DNA from: Agriotes lineatus
Taxonomy: Eukaryota; Arthropoda; Insecta; Coleoptera; Elateridae
Reading direction: 5' to 3'
Assembly: GCA_940337035.1 (NCBI GenBank)
Contig: CALNHX010007448.1
Location: forward strand, 1 to 64,000
DNA length: 64,000 nucleotides
Part shown: positions 25,855 through 37,560 of the stretch, piece by piece
Layout: every line of letters starts with the position of its first letter
Position numbering within the stretch: the stretch's first letter is position 1
Made by a program: the position numbers and the translations under genes
Notes under the pieces: model-generated
Databases searched by the model: none
Seen by the model: only the letters and a program-made list of their open reading frames with translations
What the model was told of the DNA's origin: nothing

Positions 25855-26400
25855 ACATACCGAGGTGAAAAGTGTTTCATTCCTGTCGAGAGATTAAGTA
25901 GTTAACCGAGACGCGTAGCGTCGAGGTGAACTTTACCTCGAGACAGGAATGAAACTTTTCACCGTGGTATGTATACTATTTTATTCGCAACCACTTTACT
26001 CTAAACAATAATTGGAAGAATTATTATATTATGATGTGACACGCATGAATGGATCAACGAGATTCCCAGTGTCCCTACCTACTCAGGGGTCGGGAATGGA
26101 CCGCGCATAAATGGATTAACGAGATTTCCATTGTCCCTACCTACACAGCGGTCGGGAATGGATTCATTTCCAACCGGCAAACGCTTTTCCGACCGGTTGG
26201 AAAGTTACAAGTTGGGAATAGCTCATTTTCCAACTTTTTAAAAGTCAGTAATGATCTTATTACATATATGGTTGCGAATAAAATATCTTTTGCACTACTA
26301 GTATCAGAACGCACCGTTATTGGCCTATCTTTAGACCGTGAAGTTGATTTTCTCCACCAAGGGAGAGAAAGTAAAATAAACAATTTTCACCGTGGTAACT
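25855..26400. repeat. Compound foldback repeat
   Basis: ACATACCGAGGTGAAAAGTG..TCATTCCTGTCGAGA (25855-25894) is the inverse of TCTCGACAGGAATGAAAC..CACCGTGGTATGT (about 25937-25975). ACTATTTTATTCGCAACCA (about 25974-25992) is the inverse of TGGTTGCGAATAAAATATC (about 26270-26288). A related TTTTCACCGTGGTAA sits at the far end (26384-26398). Between the arms, about 62 bp are tandemly duplicated (CGCATGAATGGAT at 26042, CGCATAAATGGAT at 26104, each with GTCCCTACCTAC and GGTCGGGAATGGA). Probably a non-autonomous foldback transposon. Confidence 0.65.
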
Positions 26401-26523
26401 AATAAATTGCTAAGTTACCAAATATGACTATTTTAATTTTGACGTTTTAAAGAGCTGTATTGTCAGGTTGACAGTTAAAATATTTTCGAAATTTGTTGGG
26501 AATTAAGCCGTTTGGTAGTGCAA

Positions 26524-26663
26524 AAAATAGTATATACACCAAGGTGGCGAATCCTCTTATAACCTTCGCGCTTTAGTTACTTCGCGCTGCGCGCTCAGTA
26601 TCTAATATGCGCTCAGGTTATAATACTGGGCTTCGCTACCTTGATGTATAATATACTATTTTT
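26524..26663. repeat. Short foldback (MITE-like) hairpin
   Basis: AAAATAGTATATACACCAAGG..GGCGAA at the left is the near-perfect inverse of TTCGCTACCTTGATGTATAAT..ACTATTTT at the right. The arms are about 45 bp, and TTATAACC/GGTTATAA lies further in. The core is CG-rich (TTCGCGCTGCGCGCTCAG). No protein is encoded. Confidence 0.75.
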
Positions 26664-26904
26664 ACCCCTATATACGAAAGTATATACCTTCAACAGAATT
26701 AAATTGATTCAATAATATTCCCTCCAAATTGTACGTAAAAACCTTAGAAAAGTAGCTAATCACATTTTACTAAAGTTTGTCGTTAACAGCCTCTTCAGAT
26801 CCCCTAGAATTAGGAACTTGTCCCCAAATCTGGCAACACTGCTCGTGACGCGTCGTAGAAAATGCGATAGTTGCTGTTTTCGACTCGCCAGATAAATTAG
26901 GCTT

Positions 26905-27293
26905 CTATTGCAGTTTGCTTAATATGTAATTTCTCTTATATTTTTGCGTTCTGAAGATTTGGCACCCAATCGAGGTCAGTAATTCAGTAATTGAAATACC
27001 ACAAAGTAATTCAATTACCTCGAGTAATTTCAATTACCACAGGTAATTCAAATACTTGTAAAGTAATTTAAATACTTTAGAGTAATTTAATTACACAAAA
27101 GTAATTGAGTAATTGAATGTAGTAATTAATTACTTTCAAAAAGTAATTTTCAAGTACTTTCTTACAAAGATGGCAATTCCTAATTACAATTACCGCATTT
27201 TGAAAAGTAATTCAATTTTAAGGCAAATACACAAAAAGGAATTTAATTAGTAATTTAATTAAAAAGTAATTAATTACTGCCCAGCTTTGCCTG
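26905..27293. mobile_element. hAT-type element end with GTAATT array (copy A)
   Basis: About 390 bp are dominated by alternating GTAATT/AATTAC hexamers with a terminus CTGCCCAGCTTTG at 27278-27290. A homologous copy lies in inverse orientation at 50539-50930, and homology extends past the hexamer array into AATCGAGGTC and TTTTTGCGTTCTG. The terminus, read inwards, is CAAAGCTGGGCA, like hAT termini. Only one end is recognisable, so this is a fragment or a non-autonomous copy. Confidence 0.6.
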
Positions 27294-27831
27294 TACCTTC
27301 ATATTTATTTTCTGATCGATTTCAAATTTTGGTCAATTATATCTACTACCTTTTTGTGATTTTGGGTAATTTTTGAGTATGATTTTTCATATTTATTATT
27401 AATTGCAGTAGGGTACTGCTTTTCAACTAAACCTATTTAAAAGATTCAAAAATAACCCTTCTAAAGGGGTAGTATAACTGAAAAAATTTGAAATCGGTCA
27501 GACAATAAATAAAGAAGATTCAGGTATGTGAAGGTGAGATGTGAAAATATTATTTCATAATAATAATAATACACCATTTTTGGGATTCTGGGCAACTTGC
27601 TTCGATAAAACTGCGGCCTATTTTTTTTCAATTTTTCGCGTCTATTTTTGATAGCAGTAAGCTACTGGTTTACGATAGAAATATTTGAAATTGTAAAATA
27701 ACGTTTGAATAGAGTAGTGTAACTGACCGAAATTTGAAATAGATCAGTAAATAAATACAGGGGTGTGAATTGAGGTGTCTACAGTTTACACATGAAAATA
27801 TCATCCCATCAACATACTCCATTAACAATGT
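27294..27831. repeat. Diverged tandem duplication, about 250-bp period
   Basis: Two segments (about 27340-27560 and 27590-27805) share ordered text: ATTTTTGAGT/ATTTTTGATAGCAGTA, GTAGGGTACTG/GTAAGCTACTGG, TAGTATAACTG/TAGTGTAACTG, GAAATCGGTCAGACAATAAATA/GAAATAGATCAGTAAATAAATA and TGTGAAAATATTAT/CATGAAAATATCAT. It contains no gene. Confidence 0.55.
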
Positions 27832-28948
27832 TTATATATTGTGGAAATAAAGTAACGGATAAATTCATTAACTTTCTTTGATATTCATTTTTATGAAAAA
27901 TTCTCGAAGGCCTGTAGCGATTTTGACCATAAGGAATATTTTCAGCTGATTTTCAGTTTTTTATGTAATTTGTTTTTCATGACGTCATTAATCTACTTTT
28001 TTTTAAATAACAACCACTATTTTTTATTGTTGGTTTCGGTAGTGCTTTTTATCCCGTTTCGAACGGTATAAAATTTTCAATATGTTCCATTTGAAAAAAA
28101 TCGAGACAAATTGTCTTAAAATTTAAATATTAAAAACTAATTAAATGAGCATAATAAATCTAGTTACGGTGGATAAAACAAATAAAGATTAGTTACATGT
28201 CAAAATTAAACAATTTGTAAATGTCATTACAAAATAAGTGCCCTTTTCTTTTTCTAAATTAGAATTTACCTTTAGCAAACCATTTTATTAAAATCAATAC
28301 CATAAAATCGGTGGTCTCTTTCTTTGTTCGCTATCTCTTCCGAAGATACTGGACCGATTAAATTGTATGATATAGCTTAAATTTTTGCTAACTTTTAGAC
28401 TTAGATCGTAGGCCGGTTTTTATTTTTCAAAAAAGTGCGAAAAAATTGAACTTAATTAAATCGTGTAATTAGCGAAGTGAAGCGTAGCTCGGGTGATTCA
28501 ATAATGGTACAATAAAGCAAGACAGTCATCGCCATTATTAACTTTGCATGGAGTTGATAATAAATATCGAGTTGTATTTTTCAATTGTTTTTTTTTTATT
28601 TAAATAAAAACGAATGTGCCGTGAATGACTTTCAGTCAAACGTAGGTAACTAGATTTATTTTGCTCATTTCATTGGTTTTTAATATTTAAACTTTAAGAC
28701 AATTTTTCTTGATTTTTTTTCAGATGTAACATATTGAAAATTTTATATCATTGAAAACAACATAAAAAGTACTACTAAAATCAATAATTAAAAATATAGG
28801 TTGTTATTTAAAAAGTCGTAGCAACAGAAAGGTGGTTGTAATGTATGTCCTATAATTAAAATCGCTATACCCCTTCAAGATTTATTAATAAAAATTAATA
28901 TTAACAAAGTTAATGAATTTATCCATTACTTTATTTCCACACTGTATA
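27832..28948. mobile_element. Foldback element with about 300-bp arms
   Basis: The left arm (27832-28165) is the inverse of the right arm (28645-28948). Examples are GTGGAAATAAAGTAACGGAT against ATCCATTACTTTATTTCCAC, and GAGCATAATAAATCTAGTTAC against GTAACTAGATTTATTTTGCTC. The roughly 480-bp spacer has no recognisable reading frame. Long imperfect arms with no gene suggest a non-autonomous foldback transposon or an old inverted duplication. Confidence 0.7.
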
Positions 28949-29017
28949 TCGTAAGTCAATACCATAAAAGATATTCGTATTTTACTTGATAATAAACTTA
29001 TTTTCATCTCACATATA

Positions 29018-29711
29018 CAGTGTGTCCCCGGATAGGTGAAACGACTCTTGTGAAAGATAAAAAAGATTCGATTTAAATTTTCATTTTTTTGGGGTTTAGC
29101 CCTGCTTGGCGAATTTATAACATAATTTCAGTTATGAAAAATCAAGTATGCCTTTTATAAGGCAAATACGACAAAAAGTTATTAAGAAAAGTTGTTTAGA
29201 ATCAACATCTAGGCATCTATACCAAATTTAAAAATCCTCGGCCAACTTTGATTTCTCACATTTTCTTTCAAGTTTATTTCCCAAATCAAAAAATTTTATT
29301 TTTAACAAAGTTTTTTTATTATGAAATAAAAAACTTTGTTAAAATTATTTGTTTTTCGAATAAAAATCTTTGTTAAAAGTAAAATTCTTTGATTTGGGAC
29401 CTAAACATAAAATAAATTCTGAGAGATCAAAGTTGGCAGGGGATTTTCAAATTTGGTATAGAGGCCTAGATGTTGATCCTAAACAACTTTTCTTAATAAC
29501 TTTTTGTCGTATTTTCCACATAAAAGGCACTTTACCTTAGAGAAAAAAAGATTTTTTTGAGAATTTCCAAGGCATACTTGATTTTTCAAAACTGAAATTA
29601 TGTTAGAAATTTGCCTTTAACTAAGCAGGGCTGAACCCCAAAAAATTTAAATTTAAATTGAGAATTTTTTACCTTTTACAAGAGTTGTTTCACCAATCCG
29701 GGGACACACTG
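29018..29711. mobile_element. 694-bp palindromic MITE, mariner-type, TA target duplication
   Basis: The termini are CAGTGTGTCCCCGGATAGG (29018) and the inverse CC(A)ATCCGGGGACACACTG (ending 29711), with TA on both sides (29016-29017, 29712-29713). The inverted arms are about 330 bp each and nearly fill the element, meeting around AACTTTGTTAAAATT. CAGTGTGTCCCC ends with TA duplication are typical of mariner-derived MITEs. There is no transposase, so it depends on a related autonomous element elsewhere. Confidence 0.88.
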
Positions 29712-29931
29712 TAGATTCTATAACATCAAAAGTTTACAAAATGTTGGACTTTATATTCAGGGTTACAAAGCACTTTACGGACACTTTAAGATTAGTATAC
29801 TTCACCCATGTTCGTTGAATTTTAGAGTATGCCAGCATAGTATGGCCACCAAGCTATGCAAAGAATATGGACTATTTGCATGTTTCCGTGCAAAAATCGG
29901 GTACGCTGACTAGAGTGACCGGTTAGAGATT

Positions 29932-30290
29932 TTATCTTCATCAGTGTTGTTATAGACTCTTAACCAAATTAATTTTAGTATCGTTAAGAGCTTCATTACC
30001 GCACTGAGTGCGGTAATGGATATTACCGCACTCAGTGCGGTAATGGATAGATATTACCGCACTCAGTGCGGTAATGAATATTACCGCACTCTTTTTGTAT
30101 AAAGAAATACGTTGAACCAGAATTTATTGATGAAGATAAAATATTGAACAACACACGTTTTGCTTATGGCAGTTAACGAGACTCGTTTAATTGCGGCAAA
30201 ACTCGGCTCACCGCCTCGTTTTTGGCAATCAAACTCGTGTCGTTAAGATGCTCATAATCAAACTTGTATCGTTAATATCTATTATGACTT
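29932..30290. repeat. Repeat with tandem 23-bp palindromes (copy A)
   Basis: TTTTATCTTCATCAGTGTTG at the left and its inverse TTGATGAAGATAAAATATTG at 30127-30147 bracket three perfect or near-perfect 23-bp palindromes, ATTACCGCACTCAGTGCGGTAAT, at 29995, 30022 and 30053, plus a half copy at 30080. To the right is AACGAGACTCGTTT..GTTAAGATGCTCATAATC. A shorter relative without the palindromes lies at 30600-30812. Confidence 0.8.
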
Positions 30291-30599
30291 TAGCAAATCC
30301 TCGACTATTGATAAACTTTTTCTGCCTTTATAAACTAATAAACAGTTTTACGATTCCAATCACTTAATTAATTTGATTTATTTGAATGTGTCCCAACGTG
30401 TTTTAAAAAACTCTCATGTATTTCTCCCTTTCTAATCTCGGTCGAACATATACTACTTCTCTCCATTTGCTCACAATTTTAATAAATGTTTAAATTATTT
30501 CGATTATCTCTTGATATCAATTGAAAGATTCAAAAATATTTGTAGAACACACATTTTCGAATATGCTTAGATATTTTCTCAGTAAGTTCTTTTAGTGCT

Positions 30600-30812
30600 T
30601 TTATTTTCATCGGTGTTGTTAAAGGCTACTTACCAAATCAATTTGAGTAATATCCATTATCGCACTCTTTTTTACAAAACAAAACATAACTTTTACCAGA
30701 ATTTATTGATGAAGATAAAATATTGAACAATACACGTTTGCTTATGGCACATAACGAGACTCGTTTCGTTAAGATGCTCATAATCACACTTGTCTCGTTT
30801 ATATCTTTTAAG
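30600..30812. repeat. Repeat related to 29932-30290 (copy B)
   Basis: It shares TTTTATTTTCATCGGTGTTG, CTTACCAAATCAATTTGAG, CCAGAATTTATTGATGAAG, TTGCTTATGGCA and AACGAGACTCGTTTCGTTAAG with copy A. Where copy A has three palindromes, copy B has only AATATCCATTATCGCACTC. The palindrome array therefore expanded in one copy. Confidence 0.75.
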
Positions 30813-31099
30813 GTTCCGAGGTTTTTTAGATAAACATTAGCACACTTGTCTTTGTATCTTCCCTCTTTTTCTTCCCGTATTTATCCTACTGCTTTTAGAA
30901 TTACCATCGGACATACCATTTCTTTCACTTTCTTTTCTTTGAATTCAATTTCTTCAGTTTTTTCTACAGCACTGTAATATTTATTTGTATAGAGTCTTCG
31001 TTTTATGTTTGTGGAATGTCTTATTTTTTATGGTAATTTTTTAACTGGTGAGTTTGTAATTGGGCTATCGTTTGAAGACTGACTATATTTTGTTTAAAT

Positions 31100-31440
31100 C
31101 CTCTATATAATAAAGCAGAATGATCCAGACATGTGTGTCACCACAATTGCAGACGCGATGTCCCTGATTGAGTGAATGCGGGTACGGTAGCGGCCGCATT
31201 TGCGTTTGCATGCATTTCGCTGTCGCCTCGATTTCGCACCGGGGTGGAGCCCCGAAGGTTTCCTTCTTCGGTCAGGTGGACGGCAGGGGGGGGGCAGGGG
31301 CGGTGTGTGTAACAGAACGGAATGGCCCAACGTAATAGGCCTAAAAATGGTGGTAAATTGAGTAGGATAGGCTGTGCAATAGCTCGCGCTGCCCCGTTTA
31401 TAAATAAATAAATAAATAAACTGGTACATTTGGGACAGTT
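31100..31440. other. GC-rich segment ending in (AAAT)n, possible retroelement piece
   Basis: This is a GC island in AT-rich DNA, with a run of nine G (31278-31286) and an ATAAATAAATAAATAAAC tail at 31399-31417. Open frames on the minus strand resemble no family I know. A GC-rich body followed by a simple-sequence tail suits the end of a SINE or LINE, but I cannot name it. Confidence 0.35.
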
Positions 31441-31449
31441 CCACAAACG

Positions 31450-32970
31450 GTGTGTATCGTCATGTTGTGTTTTGTATTACATTGTCAACAGCTAGGCTTA
31501 TGATGTTGTTAAGTAGTTAATGTATTATTTTAGTGTGACCAATTATGAGCCATGTTAACACTACCTTTTTCTTTTTATTTAGTTTATTGTGTTTTAGTAC
31601 TCATTGAGGGAATGCGTCGTGCTGCAGCATCTTGTATTACTGAGTAATGGATGTTGTTATTACCTGGGCCAGTTTCTATACCTATTGCAGGTCTCATTTT
31701 CAGTTTTTGGAATAGTTAGTTCTATTCTTTCTCCTCTTACTTTGCTTGTTGTGTTTCAAATATGGTGCTATAACTGTCAGAGTTTGAGTTGTGTTTGAAA
31801 TTCTTTTCTAGTGATCGTTAATTTGCTACTGTCGAGATTTGTTATTCTGGGTGATGGCGAGTTATTGCCATTCATACTATTTACTTTCGCTTAAATTTAT
31901 TTAGGGGTTGTATTTCAGTTGATCGATTCCATGTCATGGTATAGGACGTTTCGTGGTGTATTTTAATTATCTTTGATGCAGCTGTTACTTATTTGCAGTT
32001 GATAAGGTTTACGATAAATTTCGGTGATTCTTGTAGCTATTGTAAGCTCGCTTACATTAGCCATTGCATCAATGGTTGTTGTTTTCGTAGCTGGTTCGGT
32101 TCTTTTTCTAGCGTAAACTATTGATGAAATGTCCGTCGTCTATGTGTTTTGTTTTACAGAAAGGACATGGATTATTCTGTAAGTTTCCCAGTCTGTGTTA
32201 CCTATACAATTTTCATTTCTAGGTTGATACGTTTCATGCGTTATGCGTTTGATTGCTGATACTAGATATAGGAAAATGGTCGTTACCGTACGTGTTTTGT
32301 AATACTGACATTAGAATTTTGGGGTTTGTTTAAGGCCACAGATAGATAAGACACTCCTCGAGAAACTGTTTGTCTAGAGGTCAAAGTGCGTACCTTCTCT
32401 TATGGTTGAGAGGGAAATTCTGTCTTTATTTATGAGTTTTCGATTTTTCTTTTGCTGTTGGCTTGATTGCATCTCCATATAGTGTTGTGTAAATTAAAAT
32501 CTCTTACTAATTTGTAATGTAAAGAGTTAATATTACATATCTAGTTTTACGTATTTAAAATGAGTTGACTGGCGAAATGTTACACATAGTAAGAAAATAA
32601 GGTGAGTATATCTCGATAGCAGCGGTTTCCACTTTAGTTGGAAGAATTATTAATTAAGAATGGACGTTGCCGTCAACTACTGTTCTTACACCGCCGATAA
32701 CATGGCCCCAGGGGCGGTTATTACTGAAAGCAATATTTGCTTTAACACCATTTTATGTGTTACCTGCAGGCAGAGAATGGTAGTCCATAAGTAGTGTCTG
32801 TACCATTGTTGCCGGGTTTCACACCAGTTTCCATTAAATTGATTATTCTATAGGTGTGTTTTGTAGCATGCCTTGTGGAGAGTTAATTTAGAGTATTTAT
32901 TGGGTTATATTTTCTCAATTTTAAAGTGATTTCCAGGATTCTGTGCTACGCTGTTATCTTTATTTTCTTT
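31450..32970. other. AT-rich DNA, nothing recognised
   Basis: It contains short open frames only. I see no repeats, protein homology or RNA genes. Confidence 0.5.
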
Positions 32971-33024
32971 TACGATAAAGATATTGGTAAAGTATTGAAT
33001 TCACCCCAAAAATTCGAAATTCAG

Positions 33025-33420
33025 TTTTCAACAGATCTTCACGTTTTAGAATCCCCTGAACCCAAAAAACATGTTTTTGTTTATTGGTCTGTCTGTCTGC
33101 CTGTGTATGTGTCTGTGTGTGTGTGAACAGAATGTCTCAAAACCGAAACGAAGTATGGTGTTGATACTTCATATACAGAATGCGACAGGCTACTACATTG
33201 CAAAAGCAAGAAGAATATGCATATGGCCTTCGTGGTGTTTAACAAACGATTTTTCCAAAAACGGCTATAAAATTTTTTTTCAAACTTTACATTTGCAATG
33301 TGTATTGATGTGTGATTTTCCAGTTGAATACCTCTAAAATGGGTTTCTTTGGTTTTTTTGCAATTTTTTTATTAACTCCTCTTTTAAGTAGAACACCCGG
33401 TATATTATTACATTGTTGAA
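33025..33420 (+). repeat. Dispersed repeat family with GTCTGTCTG tract (copy 1)
   Basis: CAGATCTTCACG is followed about 65 bp later by GGTCTGTCTGTCTGCCTGTG with (GT)n. Related copies with a GATCTTCA motif, then a GTCTGTCTG tract and a final TACAGGGT-like end occur at 58245-58440 (plus) and 52090-52270 (minus). Those two also share GGAAGACGAT and ATGTGGATTA..ATGTCTA. The nature of the family is unknown. Confidence 0.5.
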
Positions 33421-33767
33421 TTCAGCTTAAAATTTTAGAGAACATTTTTTTCGTCGACTAACGCTCTATTTTGCACGGTTTTAGTAGATTTGTATTTTTT
33501 GAAAATTTTTTACTAATTCTTAAAATCGATTTTTTGTTATAATTATAAGATCACTGTAAAAGGAAGTTGTGTGAGTGTATCACACCAGATTTTTTTATTT
33601 CTAACATAAGCTTGTATAAGTAAATACTACACTTGACAGCTATATACGATATTGTTTTGTTTTAAAATAAACATGGTAGCATAATTTTTGTTGCTGGGCC
33701 ACTTCAATTGTTGAGCAGTTTACAATTTGATTGATAATATGTGTAATATACTGAATAATATAAGGGC

Positions 33768-36700
33768 AATAATAATAATAATAATAATAATAATGTCTTT
33801 ATTGAACTATTTACAATAAAATATCATATCTACAGTAAATATGCAGCAACAGGGCGGAGTTCAGCATGGAGCGTAAGGCAGATGTTGCTCTTCCACCCAA
33901 CCCTGTGCCTATTAATTACATAAATAAAGAAAAATTTAAACAGTATGGTACTTTTCACGAGCCAGATGAACTCTCCAGGTGCAGAGGTTACTGCAATTAT
34001 TATAATAGTAAGAATTATTATTAACAGTGAGTAAATAACTAAAATTACAAATTAAAAATTAGAAATGCGCTGTAAATGAAAGATTTCCAGATAATAATAA
34101 ATTCCTTAAACGTGTTTTAAATATTTTTGGCGATAACGATTTTAAATCATAAGGAAGTGTATTATAAATGCTTACAATATTAAAAGAGAACGACCTCTTA
34201 AACATTTCTGTGGAGCGAATAGGAGGTGTTAAAAACCCCTTATGACGTAGATTTAAATTATGAACGTCTGTACGGAAGCTTAGTTTGTTATATAAATAAG
34301 TCGGACAACAACTTAAAATAATCCTGTGGTACAAAGACGTCGCATGAAATAGCCTACGTTGGCTCATATTTAGCCAATTAACCTCTTTTAATTTGTATGA
34401 AATACGTTTTTTATTTTCTGACACCAAAAATTAATCGCAAACATGCATTTTGTAAAGTTTGGATCTTTGCGGAATCAACAAAGTACAAACAAGGACCATA
34501 AAGTACATCGCAATAGTTAAATCTCGACAATACAAGAGTTTCACACAAATTAACCTTTAACTTTTGGCTAAACAAATGCCTATTTTGAAAAATTAGTTTC
34601 AAACTTGCGTAAGCTGCATGGATGCATTTTGACACATGACGATCAAACCGAAATTCCTGATCTACAAGAATGCCTAAACTTTTTACAGTTTTAGATAGGG
34701 GCAGGCGATTGTCCTGAATTTTGATATTAATTTCTGCAGATACTCGAGCAATGTCACTACGCCTTCCTAATAATATGACAGTAGATTTGGAAGCATTTAT
34801 TTGTAGACAATGCTCCGCAGAGATATGAAATATAGCTTCAAGGTCTTTATTTACAAGTTCACAGGCTAGATGTACATTGCTAAGATTAAATGAATGATAT
34901 ATCTGCGTATCATCGGCATAAAGATGATATGAGGATGATTGTAGAACAGAAGGAAGATTAGATGTTTAAATAATGTACAACAAAGGGCCAAGGATGGAAC
35001 CCTGTGGTACTCGAGCAATTACATCACGGAAGCTAGAAACCTGTCCTGCGTATCTCACTGCTTGTTTGCGATTCTTCAAGTAATTAGCGATTAGTACAAT
35101 TGAACTATCACTTAAACCAGTAAAATGCAATATAGCGAGAAGAATTTTATGGCTTAAACGCTTAAAGTATCAAAGGCCTTAGAATAATCCAAAAGCACTA
35201 ACAGTGTGAGTTGACCCCTATCAGTAGACTCAAACACATCATCAGCTCTACTTTAAGTAACGCTGTGCAACAACCGTAACCTGATCTAAAACCGGATTGC
35301 ATATCAGGTAAAATGCTATTACTGTGTAAGTGAACTTTTAGTTGTGTTGCAACAACTTTTTCAAAGATTTTTGACATAGTGGGCAGAATACTGATAAGGA
35401 GCAGATCTTTAAAATTATTAGGTGTAGAAATTTTAGGAATAGGAGTAACATAAGACATGCGCCAGAGATCTGGAAAAACTGAATTAAATAAACAAAAATT
35501 TATTATATGAGTGATATGAGGAAGTAAGTACGGTAGAACTAGTTTGATCATTTTTATATCAATCTGGTCAACACCTGTAGCACGAGTTTTAATGGAAGTA
35601 ATGATTTTTAAAATTACAACTTCATCGACAGGCTGAAATTCGAGTATTGAATTAACAGATTGCTTAATATTAGTATTGTAGAAATTCAACAAGTTCTGAT
35701 TATCAGAAACGATATTTGGAGTAGATTCAATAAAGAAGTTATTGATTTTTTCTGGGTCTGCCAATTGCTGAGGTAACAGTAATTGGTTTTTATTTTTAGT
35801 TATATTTAACTGTTTAAGTTGCTTCCATATGAACTTTGAATCAGCACTGCGAAAACGCTTTTCATAAAAGACTTTTTTTTCTGCGTATGGCAGTAGTGAC
35901 TAAATTCCACATTTGTTTATAGAAATTCCAGTGTTGAGGGGCTTTAGTTCGTTTAAAACGGCGTAATGCATTATCGCGCTCGGACATCATACATTTGATG
36001 TTGTAAGTAAGCCAGGGAGCAGGAGATTTGGTAATTCTAGACGTGACAACAGGTGTAAACAAATTAAATATGAGAGTCAAACTACTGTTAAAAAAGTTCA
36101 ATTTATCGTCTATATTATCAAGAGAATATATATTGTTCCAAGGAATTGAACGTAAGTGCTGATTAAACAAGTCATAGTCAAAATATTTGAAATCTCGATA
36201 GGATATTACACGAGGTTTACTTACAGACGTATTAACTTGGATTTTACAAAAAATAAGTTCATGGTCCGCAACTTCGTCAGCATCTCAGTTCCAGAGTTGA
36301 TAATCAGGTCGTTATTACTACATAAAATAAGATCCAAAAGAGTTGCATTTGTGGCAGAAGTACGCGTAGGTTCGTTGACTTGATACAGACCATTTCTGTC
36401 TAGGAGATTATATAAAGCTTTAGAATCACACGAGTCAAAATTTAGTAAGTTTATATTAAAATCGCCTAGACAGAATAGCTCATCATGTGTGGGTATAATG
36501 ATAGACAAAGTAGTGTCAAAAACATCCAGGAAGTTAGCATAATAATAATTAGGAAGCTTGTTGACAACTCCTACAGCAAATTGTTGTTTACAATACTCAC
36601 AGTTAACCAAAGCTGCTCGATCATGCGACTCGTCTGCAGCACATGAAATTTAATTGTAGACCTTATATAAATACCAACTCCACCTCCTATTGCTTCACGG

Positions 36701-36835
36701 TCTTGTCGTACAAAATGATAACCATGTATAGCTACCGATTCTGAAGAATGATTCTTTTTCAACCAGGTTTCGCCAATTACATCAAAATTTTTGTGCAAAA
36801 CCAGCTCTCTAAAATTCAACTAATACAACTTCATG
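33768..36835 (-). mobile_element. 5'-truncated non-LTR retrotransposon (CR1/Jockey-like)
   Basis: The element is transcribed leftwards. Its 3' tail is (ATT)n, seen as (AAT)n at 33768-33794 on the plus strand. Its ORF2-like protein holds the end of the AP endonuclease, a linker and reverse transcriptase. At the 5' end the frame meets a stop just upstream of 36819 and about the first 40 endonuclease residues are missing, which is normal 5' truncation. I cannot fix the clade without alignment; the domain order and GDFNINLL / LLDYSKAFD / YADDTQIY motifs fit the CR1-Jockey group. Confidence 0.88.
34059..36819 (-). pseudogene. LINE endonuclease-reverse transcriptase, multiple frameshifts
   Basis: Reading leftwards from 36819: endonuclease core (DVIGETWL, GGGVGIYIRS), a frameshift near 36590, then LGDFNINLL and LLDLILCSNN. 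The linker APWLTYNIKCMMSERDNALRR..HWNFYKQ (36170-35862) follows, then reverse transcriptase from 35764 (PVTPIPK-like block, MQSGFRSGYGC). A frameshift near 35210 leads to LLDYSKAFD (about 35167-35190), then VPQGSILGPLLYI followed by a stop near 34965. The catalytic YADDTQIY is at 34897-34920. The C-terminal region (ALKLIFQ.., LSRFNYCDVLYG) shifts frame near 34420 and ends at 34059. At least four breaks make it inactive. Confidence 0.88.
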
Positions 36836-37560
36836 ATGAAAATATTTCATTTGTCACTAACTAGTGCAGTAGATTTTATAGAATTTAGACAACTCACCAG
36901 ACTCACTCGCGGTCAAAGAATTATATGTAACTGTCAATTGTGGTTCTATGTTATCATACCTAGATTTCCAAGGTATGCAGGGCCACATCAGTAGATCTTT
37001 TTATAGATTTAACATAGAAATTATTCACTTGATATCACTCTTAATAGCTACTAGAATGTTAATATGTTTATCATTAAGAATGCTACACTGTTTTGGTTCT
37101 TTCTAAAATGACTTATTATCTACTTCTAAGCTTTTGTGATTTAAATAATCTCCCTTTTCATTACTAATCGATAGGTTGATTAAATTTTGCAATAATTTGC
37201 AACAATTCCAATGACCTTCAGAACGTAGCCGTTTAAATTGTTTTAAAGCTTTGTCAATTAACCTAATAGTACCAGTCAATCATGGTGAGAAGTCACAGTT
37301 GCATAAAGCAGTATCTGTTGTTGATACCTAATATTTATGCTTATTCAGAAAAAATACCATTTCTAGTAGAAATTCTGAATATAAAGAAGTTATCTTCTTC
37401 ATAGGGTTGTTTCATCATGAAGCAACCACTGAGAGGATATAATCAGAATATCTTCTGCTACTAGTTCTGTGTTATATGTGGAACAGAGTGTTTGGATTTT
37501 TTTTCTTGGTTTTAGAAAATATATCTTTGGATTATTGGTTAAGGCTTCTTGCGGTGAACA
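36836..37560 (-). pseudogene. Degraded second LINE fragment (linker region)
   Basis: The minus strand around 37100-37300 reads with resemblance to the LINE linker between endonuclease and reverse transcriptase (LIDKALKQFKRLRSEGHWN..KLLQNLINLSISNEKGDYL), similar in pattern to the KxxKRTKxxxHWNFYKQ segment of the neighbouring element. The rest of the stretch shows nothing clear. It is too short and broken to classify. Confidence 0.45.

Noticed and set aside
31103..31446. Two overlapping minus-strand frames with proline/arginine-rich peptides
   Set aside because: They are open because the segment is GC-rich. There is no recognisable domain, and the two frames overlap each other.
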